NCBI GenBank assembly: GCA_000231825.2
Contig: JH720359.1
Span: forward strand, 1-64,000
Reading direction: 5' to 3'
Source: Tetrahymena elliotti 4EA
Lineage: Eukaryota; Ciliophora; Oligohymenophorea; Hymenostomatida; Tetrahymenidae
DNA length: 64,000 bases
A program made the position numbers and the translations under genes. Below are positions 12,716-25,205 of this stretch, in pieces; the first letter of the stretch is position 1, and each line of letters begins with the position of its first letter. Under the pieces are notes generated by a model. That model searched no databases, was not told the DNA's origin, and saw only the letters and a list, made by a program, of their open reading frames with translations.

Positions 12716-14568
12716 ATGAATATCATTAAAAATTTATTAAGTAGAAAAAGTAACACTTTTATTTCATTTAATGGTTCAAACTAGAATATTTATTTATTTG
12801 AAAAGGACTTTTAGTATTTGGCTTTGGAGCTGCTGTTATTTATCCTTAGCTAGACTCAAAATTTGAGCTTTATTACCAAGATACAAAACTAAATTAATTC
12901 ATTAAAGATAAGAGCAATGAAATTAAAAAAGGATATTTCCTTCCTACACCTTATCTTGGATATGGCATACTATAAGCCGTTTTTGGTTCTAAATCATAAT
13001 TCAGACATGAAAAAATCAATTATGAAAAGAAATATATCGACTTTGGTGATTATGGCGAGCTGCGTTATGGTAAAAAATTTATTCCTACTTAGTATAATTT
13101 GTTTTGAAACCTTGACTTAAATAAATTCAATATTTTTACCTTTTTTTTGAATATGATATAGATGTAGCTAAACTTGAAAATGACAATATCATTCCTATTG
13201 AAAAAAGAGAAAAAAACAAAAATAACTGTCTTGTAATACTCTTAGGTATAACTGCATCAACTTAAGAGCCTTATGTAGAGTAAAATTTAATTTCTATTTA
13301 TAAATTTCTTGATGATGATATCTATTTTTTCATTTTAAATAAAAAATCCCCCTCCATTAATAGTTAATTATCTTTCAAATTTTTTAAAGTAAATTGCTAT
13401 TTTAGGAAATAGAAAAAATTTCAGATAAAATTTCTTCAAAATTTAATTAAAAAATAAGTAATTTCAATCAAATTTACCTAATGAAAATAATCAAACAAGA
13501 AAACAAACAAAAAACTTGTTTTATTTAATCTTATCACAAAACTATTTAAATTTCTTTGGAGTTTGTTTGTAATACTTTTATTAAATTTAATTATTAATAT
13601 TTCTAGAAATATGACTGCAGAAGCTTTGAAGGAAGGCTATACAGTTGTCTTGTATAATGATAGACTTTATAACAATTATGAGGATAAAGGAAAGATATTC
13701 CCAAAATCAGGCTATTACTCAATAGTGATGGATTTTGAAAAAGCTCTCTCATAGATTTAACAAGATTTTTCTGGCTATAATTTTTATGCTGTTGGTCATT
13801 CATTTGGCGCTAATACTCTGGTTAAGTATTTAGGAAATCATCCAAACAGTAATCCTTTTAAGGGTGCTGTTTCAGTAGGAAACCCTTTTGATATTAAATA
13901 AGCTTTTGCTACCCTTAGACCTACCTTTGATAAATATCTTGTTGAAAGTCGTTAAACTGTTCTTAAAATGAGGTAAAGCTTATTATAAAATCCTCCACCT
14001 CATATAAATATCAACTTGGAGAAGGCATTAAAGGCTGTAAATACAACTGAATTTGATGAACACTTTTCTAAGCATTTGTATGGACATAAAACAATATTTG
14101 ATTATTATGAGGACTTAAGCTGGTAATTATCTTCATTATAAATTTTATTCATTTCTTTTTTTAATTTTTTTTGGGTGAAAATGATGTAATCAGAGTGATT
14201 TAACAAATTCACTAGCTCAATTTTAATTTATTATTATTACTATAACAAAAGTATAAATTAATTGAAGAATGTTCAAATTCCTCTCCTTTGCTTGAATTCA
14301 AAAGACGATCCTTGCATTCATCACTCAACTATTCCATTTAATATAGCTTAAATCAATAAAAATGTTATGCTTCTTGTAACTAAGTGTGGTAAATAATTAA
14401 ATTAAATTTTTTTACTGAATTATACGTTAATCACATAAATAAATAAATAAATAAATAAAAGGAGGACATGTAGGGTGGTTTGAAGGTATTTTCACTCCTA
14501 AGAGATGGTATATGAAACCTACTCTTGAATTTTTGGATGCTTTAACTGAATATCCAGGCTCTAAATGA
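12716..14568 (+). CDS. alpha/beta hydrolase, ABHD1/ABHD3 (EMB8/YheT) type
   Basis: Six exons (12716-12749, 12806-13069, 13162-13279, 13607-14122, 14252-14388, 14462-14568) give 391 aa, usual for the family. A hydrophobic N-terminal anchor (LLVFGFGAAVIY, residues 13-24) precedes CLVILLGITASTQEPYVE, matching the family's G.T....Y segment. The nucleophile elbow is YAVGHSFGANTLVKYL (Ser in GHSFG). The acid is in IPLLCLNSKDDPCIHHST (Asp of DDP) and the catalytic His is in KCGGHVGWFEG, split by the last intron. The Ser-Asp-His triad is therefore complete. Relatives are membrane-bound esterases or phospholipases; the substrate cannot be read from sequence. Intron 3 (13280-13606) is 327 nt. Short frames called at 12917 and 13563 are pieces of this gene or of intron. 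Confidence 0.9.
14436..14458. repeat. AAAT tetranucleotide tract in intron
   Basis: About five to six AAAT units just before the 3' splice site of the last intron of the alpha/beta hydrolase gene. A simple microsatellite, probably length-variable. Confidence 0.7.
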
Positions 14569-15512
14569 CCTAAAATTTCATTTATTTACAAATTTTTGAT
14601 AATCTAACTTAACAACATAAAATAATTCTTACTACTATATAAATAAATTAATTCAACTTTATATTAATTGTAATTATATTTCATTATTCCAGTTCAGTTT
14701 GTCATTTTTAAATTTTAATAAAAAATATATTTCTCACAAAAGATGCTTCTACTTTACTTATTTTATTCTTATATTATTTATTTCTTTCTTTCTTTTTAGC
14801 AAATATACGAAGTGAGCATTCAAAATAATTTAAATTTAATTGATACTAAATTGAAAATACTAACCATTTAAAAACTCATTTATCCTTTTCAAAAAGTCTT
14901 TTAGAATTTTTCCATTTTCAATATTTTTTCTGACTCAATAACTCCATTTACTTTTTAAGCCTTTAACGATTAAAAATCTTTTCTAAAAAGTTTGAAATAA
15001 TTATTGAAGCGAGTTCTTTAATCAAGTTAAACAAATTGAGAGGTTTTCATTTTTTGTTCATATTTTTATTTATTAATTAAAAATACAAACTAATACTACA
15101 TAGAAGTAAATTTTATAAAAAAAACTCTAGTAAATGTATTTGGTAAAATAGTAGAATATAAATAAATTTGTGAAATAAAATATTATTAAACTTTTTCAGA
15201 AATTAAAAATTAAAAGCAGATGACTTTGATTTTGAAGAATCTTTTATCAACATTTCTGATATTCGACAAGATAAAATAAATTTTGAAATAATTTAAAAGT
15301 TTGATTATGGTAAAACTAAATAAAAATTAAGAATAAATGAAATAAAAATTGATGATTTAAATAGATTAATTTTATTAAATTTAAAATATTTTGAATAAAC
15401 ATTTTAACAAATAAAGTGTTCATTTTGATTTATAAATTCATAAATCATTTTTGTTAAACAAAAGATTTTTGATATTAAATTTTAAGATGAGTTTTTTCAA
15501 AAAAAATAATAA
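14569..15512. other. intergenic between convergent genes; one weak open stretch
   Basis: Spacer between the 3' ends of the hydrolase gene (plus) and the dephospho-CoA kinase gene (minus). From about 15200 to 15428 a plus-strand frame is open in ciliate code and reads protein-like (ADDFDFEESFINISDIRQDK), preceded by a possible acceptor TTTTTCAG. I found no matching upstream exon or ATG in phase, so it may be a gene fragment or chance. Confidence 0.4.
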
Positions 15513-16438
15513 TCATGAAACTAATTCAGGTAGAATTTTGTTAACTTATTTCTTCATATCCTCTAAGTTTCCATCATTGCATATGGTTATATCAGCTTTT
15601 TCTATTTTTTTGCTGATTGGCATTTAAGATTTTATTTTTTTCAAAGCCTCTTCTTCTGTTATATTATCACGCTTTATAAGTCTTTCAACTTAGAGTTACT
15701 CTTGTGAAAGGTAAACAACTATTATAGGGTGGCATATATATTCTAAGTACTTTGTTTCAAATAGAATAGGAGCATCAAGAAGCATCACATTTTCTTTTTT
15801 AACAAAACCTATTTGATAAATTTCTTTTAGGATTTCTAACATGATATACCATCCTTATGTTTATGTAACATGTCTGCGAATACTTGGATTACTAAATACA
15901 AGTTTTCCTAATTCAGTTCTATCTATTTCACCATTTTATTGCAAAATTTTATTTCCATAAGTTTGTTTCAATTTATTATAAGCTGGTTTTCCGACTTCAA
16001 CTACTCTTCTTGATAGTAAATCACAATCAATAATTGAAAGCTTCAAGAAATCTTTGAAATAATTTCCAACTGCTGATTTTCCACATGCTATTCCTCCTAT
16101 ATTATAATGAGTAGAATTAAAAATAATATAAATTATTTATAAAATAAATTACCTGTTAATCCAATAATTGTTACTTTGCTTTAAATATAGATTGATAAGA
16201 AGAGTATAGACATAGGTAATCCTATCCTTACATATAAATTGATTAGTTGAAAGTTAAAATAGGCTATCAAAAAGTTTGAAACATAAATTATCATAAATGA
16301 TATCATCATATCAATTTTAAATTTCTTCTTAATTTTCCTTTGATTGAATATAACTAAAAAGCTAATTATGCTAGAGAATAATAAGTAGACTGGATAGACT
16401 GCTAGTTCAACATAATCCAGAAAAGTTGCTTCTGTCAT
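15513..16438 (-). CDS. DCAKD: dephospho-CoA kinase with N-terminal membrane domain
   Basis: Two exons on the minus strand (16438-16153 and 16096-15513; intron 56 nt) encode 289 aa. The enzyme makes coenzyme A from dephospho-CoA and ATP, the last CoA biosynthesis step. The kinase half begins near residue 87: P-loop GLTGGIACGKSAV (split by the intron), IIDCDLLSRRVVEVGKPAY, DAPILFET, RLIKRDNITEEEALKKI and ADITICNDGNLED are all family motifs. What is odd is the front: residues 1-86 hold three predicted membrane segments (about 13-32, 44-63, 66-85) with a basic loop QRKIKKKFK, continuous with the kinase in one exon. Standard enzymes start almost at the P-loop. A downstream Met (MSILFLSIYIQSK) could give a form with one segment. 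Confidence 0.92.
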
Positions 16439-17613
16439 TTTTTTTTTTACTTTATTTTTAAACTTTTTAAATTTCTTGAATTAATATTTAAATAGACAAA
16501 TCAATTAATTTAAAATTATTGTTTCTATTTAGTTATCAGAAACGAAAATAAAATAAAATCTTAAAAACATACATATTAAAAACAAGTAAACAAAAGATAT
16601 TCTTTTTTATTGATAACTTATTGGTTTTTTCAAAAGCTTAAACAAAAAAATAGTATTTTTCCATAGATAATAAAAGAAATTATATTATTATTTTATTAGT
16701 TCTAAATATTAGTTTATTTAGATAAAAGATTGAATAATAAGTATTATTTTTTGCCTTCAATTATGTAAATGAATATTGTTCTCAATCAAACCAACAAAAA
16801 AAATACTCACTAAATATTACTTTATTTACTTATGAAAGAATTAATATTCCTTCAAAAATTTTTTAAAATATTTTAAAACAAAAAAAACTTAAATTGTGAA
16901 GAAATGAATTTTAAAAATAAAAAAAATAATAAAAATTTTATCTCTCTTCACTGTATTAATTTATTTTAATTTTTGTGTTAATATTTTAAAGAAAAGTACA
17001 ATTTTTCTGTGAGAAATTCAGTAAATAATTTACAAATTTAATCTATTTTTTTAAAAAAAGAGAGAGTTCAAAAAATTTGTTTGAAAAAAATCGATTTAAA
17101 ATAGAATAATAAATAAAAACTTCTAGATTTTAATGGGAAAGAATATGATTTAATTAATTGAATAATTTTCATTTTAAAGTTAAATTATGAAATAGTAGAT
17201 GAAAAAAAAATAGATATTAGCATATTAGTAAAATAATAGATGGAGATATTTTTTGTATTAAATATTTTAAGATTAAAATTTATAAATAAATATTAACCAT
17301 GAATTTTTTTGAAAGCAATGATAATAAAGTTATTATTGCAGAGAGTTATAATTCATTTACAATAATATTTATTTTGATGGTATTTTATTCAATACCTTTG
17401 ATGCTCATTTAATCTATTGATTCATCTGATTTCATGAAAAAATTTAATTTAAGCTGGAAATTTGTTTTTTCGATATAATAATTAGTCTTATAAAATTAAA
17501 TTTTGTGAATAATTAGTAGTTACTTAGATCTTTAGTTTTGAAGGAGTAAATAGATAGATATTACTTTAAACATTTAGAGATAGAAAATATTTAAAATAAT
17601 AATAAACAAAAGT
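16439..17613. other. divergent intergenic region; possible small ORF
   Basis: Spacer between two divergent genes, so it should hold both promoters. A plus-strand ORF at 17299-17508 (69 aa, begins MNFFESNDNKVIIAESY, one hydrophobic stretch IIFILMVFYSIPLMLI) ends about 100 nt before the next gene. It could be a small membrane protein or chance. Nothing else is seen. Confidence 0.45.
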
Positions 17614-19539
17614 ATGAATATATTAGGTAGATTTAATTAAAATGATATAAAAATATAAACTAATGGAGATTAATATTTTGATTCCTCTAGACGTACATCG
17701 ACTTTAAGCCCTTTAAGGAAATCTATTAGGGACTCATAAAAAACTAAATTTAGTAGTACGAAACAAGAAAGATGGCTACCAGATATAAAGAGATTTAACA
17801 ATACAATATCAACACCTTAACAAAGCGTCTAAACTTAAAAGAATATGTCTATTTAACCTCAAGTTTCAGTTTTTACAGATCAATATGGATCTTACTAAAT
17901 AGATATGGATGAAAAGACAATCAGTTAGTTTTTAGAAATATTCAGAACATATGATCATAAAATATCAGGGTATGTTGAATAAAAATACCTTTACGAAATA
18001 TTAGCTTAGCTTTCTCTCCCATCCAAAAATAGTATTTGCATTCTCAATTATTCAATTTCTGTGTTCATCTTTAAAAAATTCAACTTAGAGTTTTATCAAG
18101 AATTGCTAAATTTTTATAAAAAATAGTTGAAAAAACATTTGCTTAAGATGTCTTCTCTCGCCCAGGATATTTTAACTTTGAGGAACTTTTAGAGATAATA
18201 ACAGAACTAGAAATAGATAAAATAGAATAATTGAACAAAGACTTAGCAGATGAAGATAAAATAATTATAAAACCAGATTAAAAAGTTATTGATCTTATTA
18301 AGTAAATGCTTTAATAATATCAAGCAAGATATACTTTATCTTTTATGAAATAATAATTTTATTAATTAAATTTTTATGATAATCTAAAGGAAATTAGATA
18401 ATTATAGAAAGCTTTAGGAAAGAGAAGGTAACTATAAAGAAGCTTATAGGGCCCATCTTAAAATTTTATAGCTTAGAAGTAATGAGCATCATAAATAGAT
18501 AGATAATTTGAAAAATATTTAGGATGATGAACTTCTAAAAGTTACTAAACTTCAATCATAATAGCTATATGAGTTTGATAGAGCTTGGGAATAGTTTCTA
18601 AGGGAATATGATTAGACATCTTAAGATACTGTCTCAGCTTTAGAAGTAAAGAATTATTATCTTAAAAAAATATAAATAAAATATAAAAATAAAGGATAAA
18701 CATTAATCGGAGTTAGATTAATACGGCTTTTAAGTTAAGTAAGAACTTGCTTCAAAGTAAAAATTTTCTAAGCATTTACTTGATTTAAGGTATAAAGAAT
18801 AGATGCTTGTTAAACTAAAAAACTACCCTGAAGCAGAAAAAATAAAAATAAAAGCTGATTAACTAGAAGAAATAGAAAAATAATAATATGAAATATAGGT
18901 ACTTACTTACATAAATATTTACATTATTTTTTAATTAAGTTTTTACTAAAAGATATAAGAAACTGTTGATAATAAATTGAATACCTTAAGAAAGCAGCAA
19001 GAAATAGCTTTAAAGGGTTTGATACATAAAATAGATTAGGATAGATAGCTGTAATTAAAATAAAGAGATATTGATGCTTAAACTTTACTTACAAAAAATA
19101 AAGCTTTACTACTTGAATTAAATAATAAACATATCACAGAGACAAAAAAAGCTTAAAATCTACTCAAAGAAAATATGGTCTATAATGATCACTAAGAATT
19201 ATTTAGAGTCAGAGATCCAAACGACAAACTAATTTTTGAAAGACAAGAGCAAAATATTGACCGTTTTAAAATATAGAATTAAAATACTTTAAACAAAATA
19301 AGATCATAGTCAAATTAAAGAAGCAGTCCATATCCATAGAGATTAAAAACTGAGAATGCTCCTTACCTTTTATAAATAAACTAATTATTTGGCTCTGCAA
19401 CACCAATTCCTGCTTCAATAGTTAGTAAAATAAATTTTATTTTCATTCAAGTCTTCTAAACTTTTTTTGATAAAATTTAGGAAAAACTTAAAGAAATTAT
19501 AGAAAAGGAAGTGTTTCAAATATTTCTTACAATTACTGA
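17614..19539 (+). CDS. EF-hand-like / coiled-coil protein, probable ciliary or cortical
   Basis: Six exons (17614-18031, 18091-18301, 18390-18645, 18695-18898, 18953-19424, 19481-19539) give 539 aa with phases consistent. The N-terminus is Ser/Arg/Gln-rich with LSPLRKS. Around residues 105-175 two degenerate EF-hands appear (FLEIFRTYDHKISGYVEQKY; FSRPGYFNFEELLEIITELE), lacking most calcium ligands. Then comes a helical region, YRKLQEREGNYKEAYRAHLK, and a coiled coil with LLDLRYKEQMLVKLKNYPEA and NTLRKQQEIALKGLIHKIDQ, patterns seen in axonemal or centrosomal scaffold proteins. It ends RVRDPNDKLIFE and a basic Ser/Tyr tail. The exon 2 start is the least certain junction (TTAGAG used as acceptor). 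No specific family named. Confidence 0.7.
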
Positions 19540-20503
19540 TTATTTTTTATTCAATATAAAATTCTAAAATCATCACTTTGAATTAATTAATTAATTATAT
19601 ATAAATCTACTCAATCATTTTATATTAATAAAACCTATTAATTATTTTAAAATTCAATACCTACCTAACTAACTAAAAAATATTTGAACCTTTTTTGATG
19701 GATGTATTTTTAAAAATAATTGTATGATTAAGGTGGCAACTAATTTATCATCTAAAATATCATTTTTTTAACATACTTTAAAATTATCTGTTTGTTTCAA
19801 ATTATTAATCACATGCTTACAAAAAGAACAAGAATGGTTAAAACAATTGATAAAGTATGTTTATGTTAATTCTAATAGTTCTTTACAAATTAAACATAAA
19901 AAAACTCTATAACTTAAATACCGTTATTATTCTATTATCTATTTTATTTTACAAAAAAAAACAAATGAAAAATTAAAAAAAATAATTTTAAAAAAATTAT
20001 GTGGAGATAATTGATTACATGCATTACAATAATTGGATGAGGTTATAGTATCCTATAAATTATTTAAGTTTTTTTATAAATTAAGTAAGAAAGTCTGACT
20101 AACCATTTAGATACATAACTGGAGTAAATATTTTTTAAATTTATCTTTTGAAATAATTTAAGTTTGAAGAAATTATGAATTTGACATTTTTTTTTCTATT
20201 TTAAAAGTAGTATTAAACAAATTACAATTTTAGTTTTATTTTTTTGGATGAAGAACATGAATTAGATTATTTGACAAAAATCAAACATTTTTTACAAATA
20301 TCTAATTTTGAGTAATCAATAATTGTATTTTAACTAAGTTCTTAAGATTATTTATATTTATTTACTTAATCTATTTTGTGATTATATTAAATAACGAGCT
20401 ATCAAAAAAAATATAATTAGATTTTATTAAAAAAGAATCAGCAAGTCATAAAAATTGATAAAAGGCAGAATTTAGAATAAAATTATAAAAAGAAATAATT
20501 AAA
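19540..20503. other. intergenic, AT-rich
   Basis: AT-rich spacer with no supported gene. AATAACGAGCT occurs at 20390-20400, about 105 nt before the next start codon, as it does upstream of the gene at 4665. Confidence 0.5.
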
Positions 20504-22832
20504 ATGAGTATTTAGCAATCGATGATTATGATATCTAAAGTTGATTTTCCTTTGATCCCATTAGAAGCTTTTTTATACTTTCCTTAGCGTAAATAGATTT
20601 TACTAGTATTTGTAAACATAACTAATTTATATATATTTAGAATAAGAAATAAAAATTGGTGAAGGAAAGACTGCCTTGAGAAGAATATTTGAAGGCTAAA
20701 TTGAATTTGATAATTATGAGATGTAATAATTGAAAGATTTTGAATAATATGTAAAATAGAAATAGGTTAACTTAATATCATGGTATTTATTAAAATTATT
20801 ATTGTAGTTGTAATGATATTTGATTTCTATTAAAATACTAACTAGGTGGGATAATGCTAAGAAGCTAAGATTTTTATATGCAAATTAGTTTAAATTCGAT
20901 AAAACATTAAAGACTATGTAAACACACTAAGAGTGGAGGTCTTAAGCATTGCCACCTTCATTTACAGATGAAGTCAAACAGTTTTTAGTAGATATTAATA
21001 TTTATGTCTTGCAACAAATTAAACTATTAAGAATAATGAGAAATAGGTAATAAAAATTTGAATATTTAATAGGAAAATGGTGCATTTTATATTCATGGCA
21101 GAGATAATAGATTCAGACCTATTTTAGTTATTAATGTGAAGAGATTAAATTTAAAAAATGTAAATACTTTTAAATGTTTTTTTAACACTGAATTATGAAT
21201 ATAAGATCTAACTCAAGAAAATAATGATTAATTGGATTAAATTACTTTAAGAAACAGTCTTAATAAATACTGTAAATACTAAAAATAAAATAAAGAGTAT
21301 TTAGATTATTTTAATGATTCGATTTTCGAGCATTTACTTTTTAACCACTAATTTAGTTAGATTATTTTTAATGAAAAATACACATATAAGTATATATATA
21401 TTCATTTAAATTTTAGAAGAGGAAAGATAATTTTATTAAATTAATTGTGAAATGACATGTGATTAATTATTTTTTTTAAAAATAGATTAAAATTGAGTTA
21501 ATTTTAGATAGTATGACTTATTTCTTTGAGTTTATTTTAAATAACATGATGCTTCCTGGTTAGGTACTTATTTTAGTTTATAATTAATTAAATAATAATC
21601 ATAACTCGCAAATCGAATTTGAAGTGTTTACTGAATTCCTTTTTAATTAAAAAAATTAATTAGATTGAAAATTGGGTTGTAATTTTAGATCTTGGTAACA
21701 TAGGGTTGTCAAGTTTACCCATTAACGGACTTAGACAAATTATGGGATATCTATCATCTAATTACCGTAGTAGAATGTTTGCAACTTATGTAGTTAACAC
21801 TCCTTCTTCTATTTTCATCCCTTACAAAATTATTAAAGGTTTCTTAGAAGAAGCTACAATTAAAAAAATAAGTTTCTATAATAATGGTAATCCAAAGCCA
21901 CTTTTTACACATTGTCATAAATCTTAAGTTGAAACTACTTACAGTGGTGAGGCAAATCCTATTACACAAAAATTTTGGTAAATTAATTATTTAATTTTTT
22001 TTGAGAAATTTATTGTAAAGGATTTGATAAATAACTTTTCTTTTTTCTACAATTTAAATAAGAAATAACTTAAAAATAATGTTTTTAATAACAATTATTA
22101 AGGCCTCCTCAAGTTATCAGCAACTAGTATTAACTAGTAGAAGAAAATATAAATGGCATCATTTAAAGCAAAGATGAATACAATAAACAATATAAATAGG
22201 GATTGTTAAAAAGAAATATTACTTTAAAAGAACATATAGACAGATCTGATGAAAATAATTAAGTAAATCCAGAAAGTATTAATCTGATCAGTTTTACTAA
22301 GAAAAAAAATGATATTTATAGCACGAGAGATTTACATGATGTTTAAACTCCTTAAAGAAATCATGAAAGTAAAAAGAACTTTGATTTACAGAGATCGTTA
22401 AATATTGTAAGTGATGTTTAAAATTCAGGAAATCAATCATAAAGCAACTTTGGTATTTAGAATATGCAAAAAAGTATGTAATACAAGCCTCCTAAATCAT
22501 CCTTAGCTAATTTTGGTAAAGAATATTCATCTAAAAATTAAATTGAAGAGTTTGAAGAAGATAATGAAGAAAAGTAATCAAATAATATAAAAATACCTCA
22601 ATAGAATGCATCATAACTAACATCTAATATGGCTGATCAAATCTCAATTGCTCATGAATCATATATAGAAAAAATTGACAATGAGCCTTCTATAAATCTA
22701 GTTATAGTTAAGCGTAATTATTAATTTAATTAAAATATTTCTTATTAATCTTTCTATTCGCAATATGGAAAACAAAGTGCATATCATAGTAATTTCACAA
22801 AGATTTTGTAATCGCACTTCCTTTATGCCTGA
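20504..22832 (+). CDS. CRAL-TRIO (Sec14-like) lipid-transfer domain protein
   Basis: Eight exons (20504-20588, 20641-20782, 20846-20987, 21073-21159, 21206-21271, 21486-21563, 21664-21977, 22103-22832) encode 547 aa. The start is followed by FPLIPLEAFLYFP and the CRAL-TRIO N-terminal helices (WWDNAKKLRFLYANQFKFDK). The lipid-binding domain follows: ENGAFYIHGRDNRFRPILVI, then MMLPGQIENWVVILDLGNIG, RQIMGYLSSNYRSRMFATYV and FLEEATIKKISFYN, in the family order. These proteins bind phosphoinositides or other lipids in a hydrophobic pocket and move them between membranes. The last 240 residues are a polar Ser/Asn/Gln tail, probably disordered. The small exon 21206-21271 is inferred from phase and is the weakest part of the model. 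Confidence 0.88.
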
Positions 22833-25205
22833 CTTCTCCTATCCAGGAAAGTTATGAGTGTTTAGGAAAAATTATGTTTGATATCTTTTTCTTTTTTTAA
22901 TATTTCAAGATAACATTTTTTAAAAAATAATTTACAAATAAGAAGAAGAATATTTCTACTGAAAATGTTTTGAATTTCTGTTTTTTTATTTCAAAACAAT
23001 TTATTGTAAGGCACTTGTCAAAATAGAGTGAAAGAAAGAGATTAAATAAAGATTTGAGTCTTAATTTCATTTTAAAATTTTAATTTTATAAATTAGAACA
23101 TAAAATGAATTCGGAAATTTTTAGATAATGATTAAAACTATGCCAAAATATAATTAAAATAAATCATTTTTATAATAACAAAAACTCATTCTCAATTCAT
23201 CTAACCTTAATAATCTAATTAATTTAATTAAAAAAATAATCTGCAATAAATGGGAATAAATTAAGTAAGCTTAAATCAAATAATTTTAAACAAAATCAAA
23301 ATCTTTTAAAATTTTTTCTTAACTACTGAAAAAAATCTATCACTACCATAATTAAAAAATGGAATGAAATAGATTTCAAAGAGTTAAAAAAAACAAATTC
23401 TTCACCAAATTTAAAACAATTATTCTCATATAAACTAAAATAATTCTAAATTTCTATAAAAATATTTATATTTTAAATTTGCATGTTGTATTATGTCTTC
23501 TTCTAATTATTTCAATTGATCAATGCCTATCTTTTTATTTTTCAAAAAGTTCTTTTGATGAGTGCCAAATATTAAATTTAAATGTAAAAAACACCCTAAT
23601 TCCTTATGAAAAAACAATTCAAAATATTTCAATATTATTAAAATATTGATAAAAAGATTGTTTCTACAAGATATTTATTTAATCTGTTTTTAATTTGAAT
23701 CTTCTTTTTTTCCAAAAGAAAAAGGAATATTTGCATGTTTTATCAAATTTAAAAGATATAAATATTCCAGTTCTCACAAACTTTATGTTTTTTTTCAAAT
23801 AATTTTTTGTCTGAAAATAAGTAATCAATCTTTTAATTATTTGATTCTTAATTCATGAATGAAAAATTTAAATTCATAAGATAATATTAAAAATATTTGC
23901 CTGAGTTTTCATTAAATTTTAAAAAATATAAACAAAGATATTATAATTTCAGTCTTCACTTGAGATTTTATTTACAAATATTTAATTTAACCACTAAAAT
24001 AAACTGCTCTCTCTATAATATCCAGAGAATGTAGGTATTATTATGCGTTAATTAATCACAATAAGAGATGAAATTAAATAGGTTATTAGCATATTTTTTA
24101 ATTATCTTTATTTTTTCCCAGAGCCATACTTAATTATTTAATTTTACTGGAAGAAAAAATAGTTGTCTGTTGTAGGAATATTCAAATTAATTTTATCTTA
24201 TTATTTCGGTAAATACGTCAATCTCAATAAAAATACTAAAAAGGTTTTTTGTTAAAGAAAGGCCGTGAAAGTTGAATATTTAATTTTGATTTAAAGTGTA
24301 TTTCAATTAAGATAAATAAGTTTATGGTAAAAAGAAAATCACTAACATGTATTTAAAATTTTAATATAAAATTTCTCTTGTAGTTCTGATTTTTAAGAAG
24401 AAGAATAAATAATAAAAAATAAATAAATTAATTCATTAAAATTTTTAAAAAAGTATTTCCAAGATATCAAAAAACATGAAAAATATTTTACAAAAAAAAA
24501 GATAACTTATTGCTTGAAAAAAAAAGTATCTGAAATAGTATTTTTTGAACTTTCAGTAGGTGTTTTAGAAAATGTTAATTATAAAGTTGTACATTCTAAG
24601 GCATAAATATTTAAAATTAATTTACGTCAAGAGACTAATCATCTATTCTGATCGATCAATTTAAGGCAACAATAAATAATTCATGTTTGCTTTATGAAAC
24701 AAGAAATATTGAAAGAACAATTAAGATTGTAAAAAAACATCATATCAAATTATAAACCATAATCTAATATGGGTACGAAAAATAAGTTTAAGATAGTTGA
24801 TTGATGATGAGAGGGAAATTTATATAGATTAATAAAGTTTTTAATTATATTCAAATAAAAAGGACAAGCGAAAAAATAAGTAAAAAAAACTATAAAAAAA
24901 TTAAAATAAATATTTAGTTTACCAACAACTTGAAAGAAGCAGAAAAAGAAAAAAGTAAAGAGAAAAGAGAGACTACTCACTTTGTAAAAACCGAAAAAGA
25001 AAAGGAATAAAATAACTTAGTTTTAAAGAAAAAGAAGAAATTTGAAATAACCACCCTCTTATAAATAATAGAAACAGAACAAAAACCTACAAGAGAGTAA
25101 TTCATTTTCCATTTCTCTTATAATCACACATAAATTTTAAAAAATACTGAGATTTTTATTTCATCAATCAATTAATCACGCTAATTATTGTAATTTATAT
25201 TTCAG
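22833..25205. other. 2.4-kb intergenic region with a weak open stretch
   Basis: The second longest gap. A plus-strand frame from about 24262 to 24651 is open for 130 codons in ciliate code (contains ITYCLKKKVSEIVFFELSV), with a possible upstream piece from an ATG at 24043 (MRQLITIRDEIKQ). In such AT-rich DNA this length can arise by chance. From about 24880 to 25080 the plus strand is purine-rich (GAAAAAG/AGAGAAAAG runs), probably 5' leader of the kinase gene. The sequence directly before the kinase ATG, TTATATTTCAG, looks like a 3' splice site. Confidence 0.4.

Noticed and set aside
16436..16441. Treating the membrane part of the dephospho-CoA kinase as a separate gene
   Set aside because: No stop codon or splice signal separates it from the kinase; the frame is continuous to the P-loop.
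24750..24980. Phe-rich minus-strand ORF
   Set aside because: It is the complement of a purine-rich leader tract, with low-complexity Phe/Leu composition and no domain.
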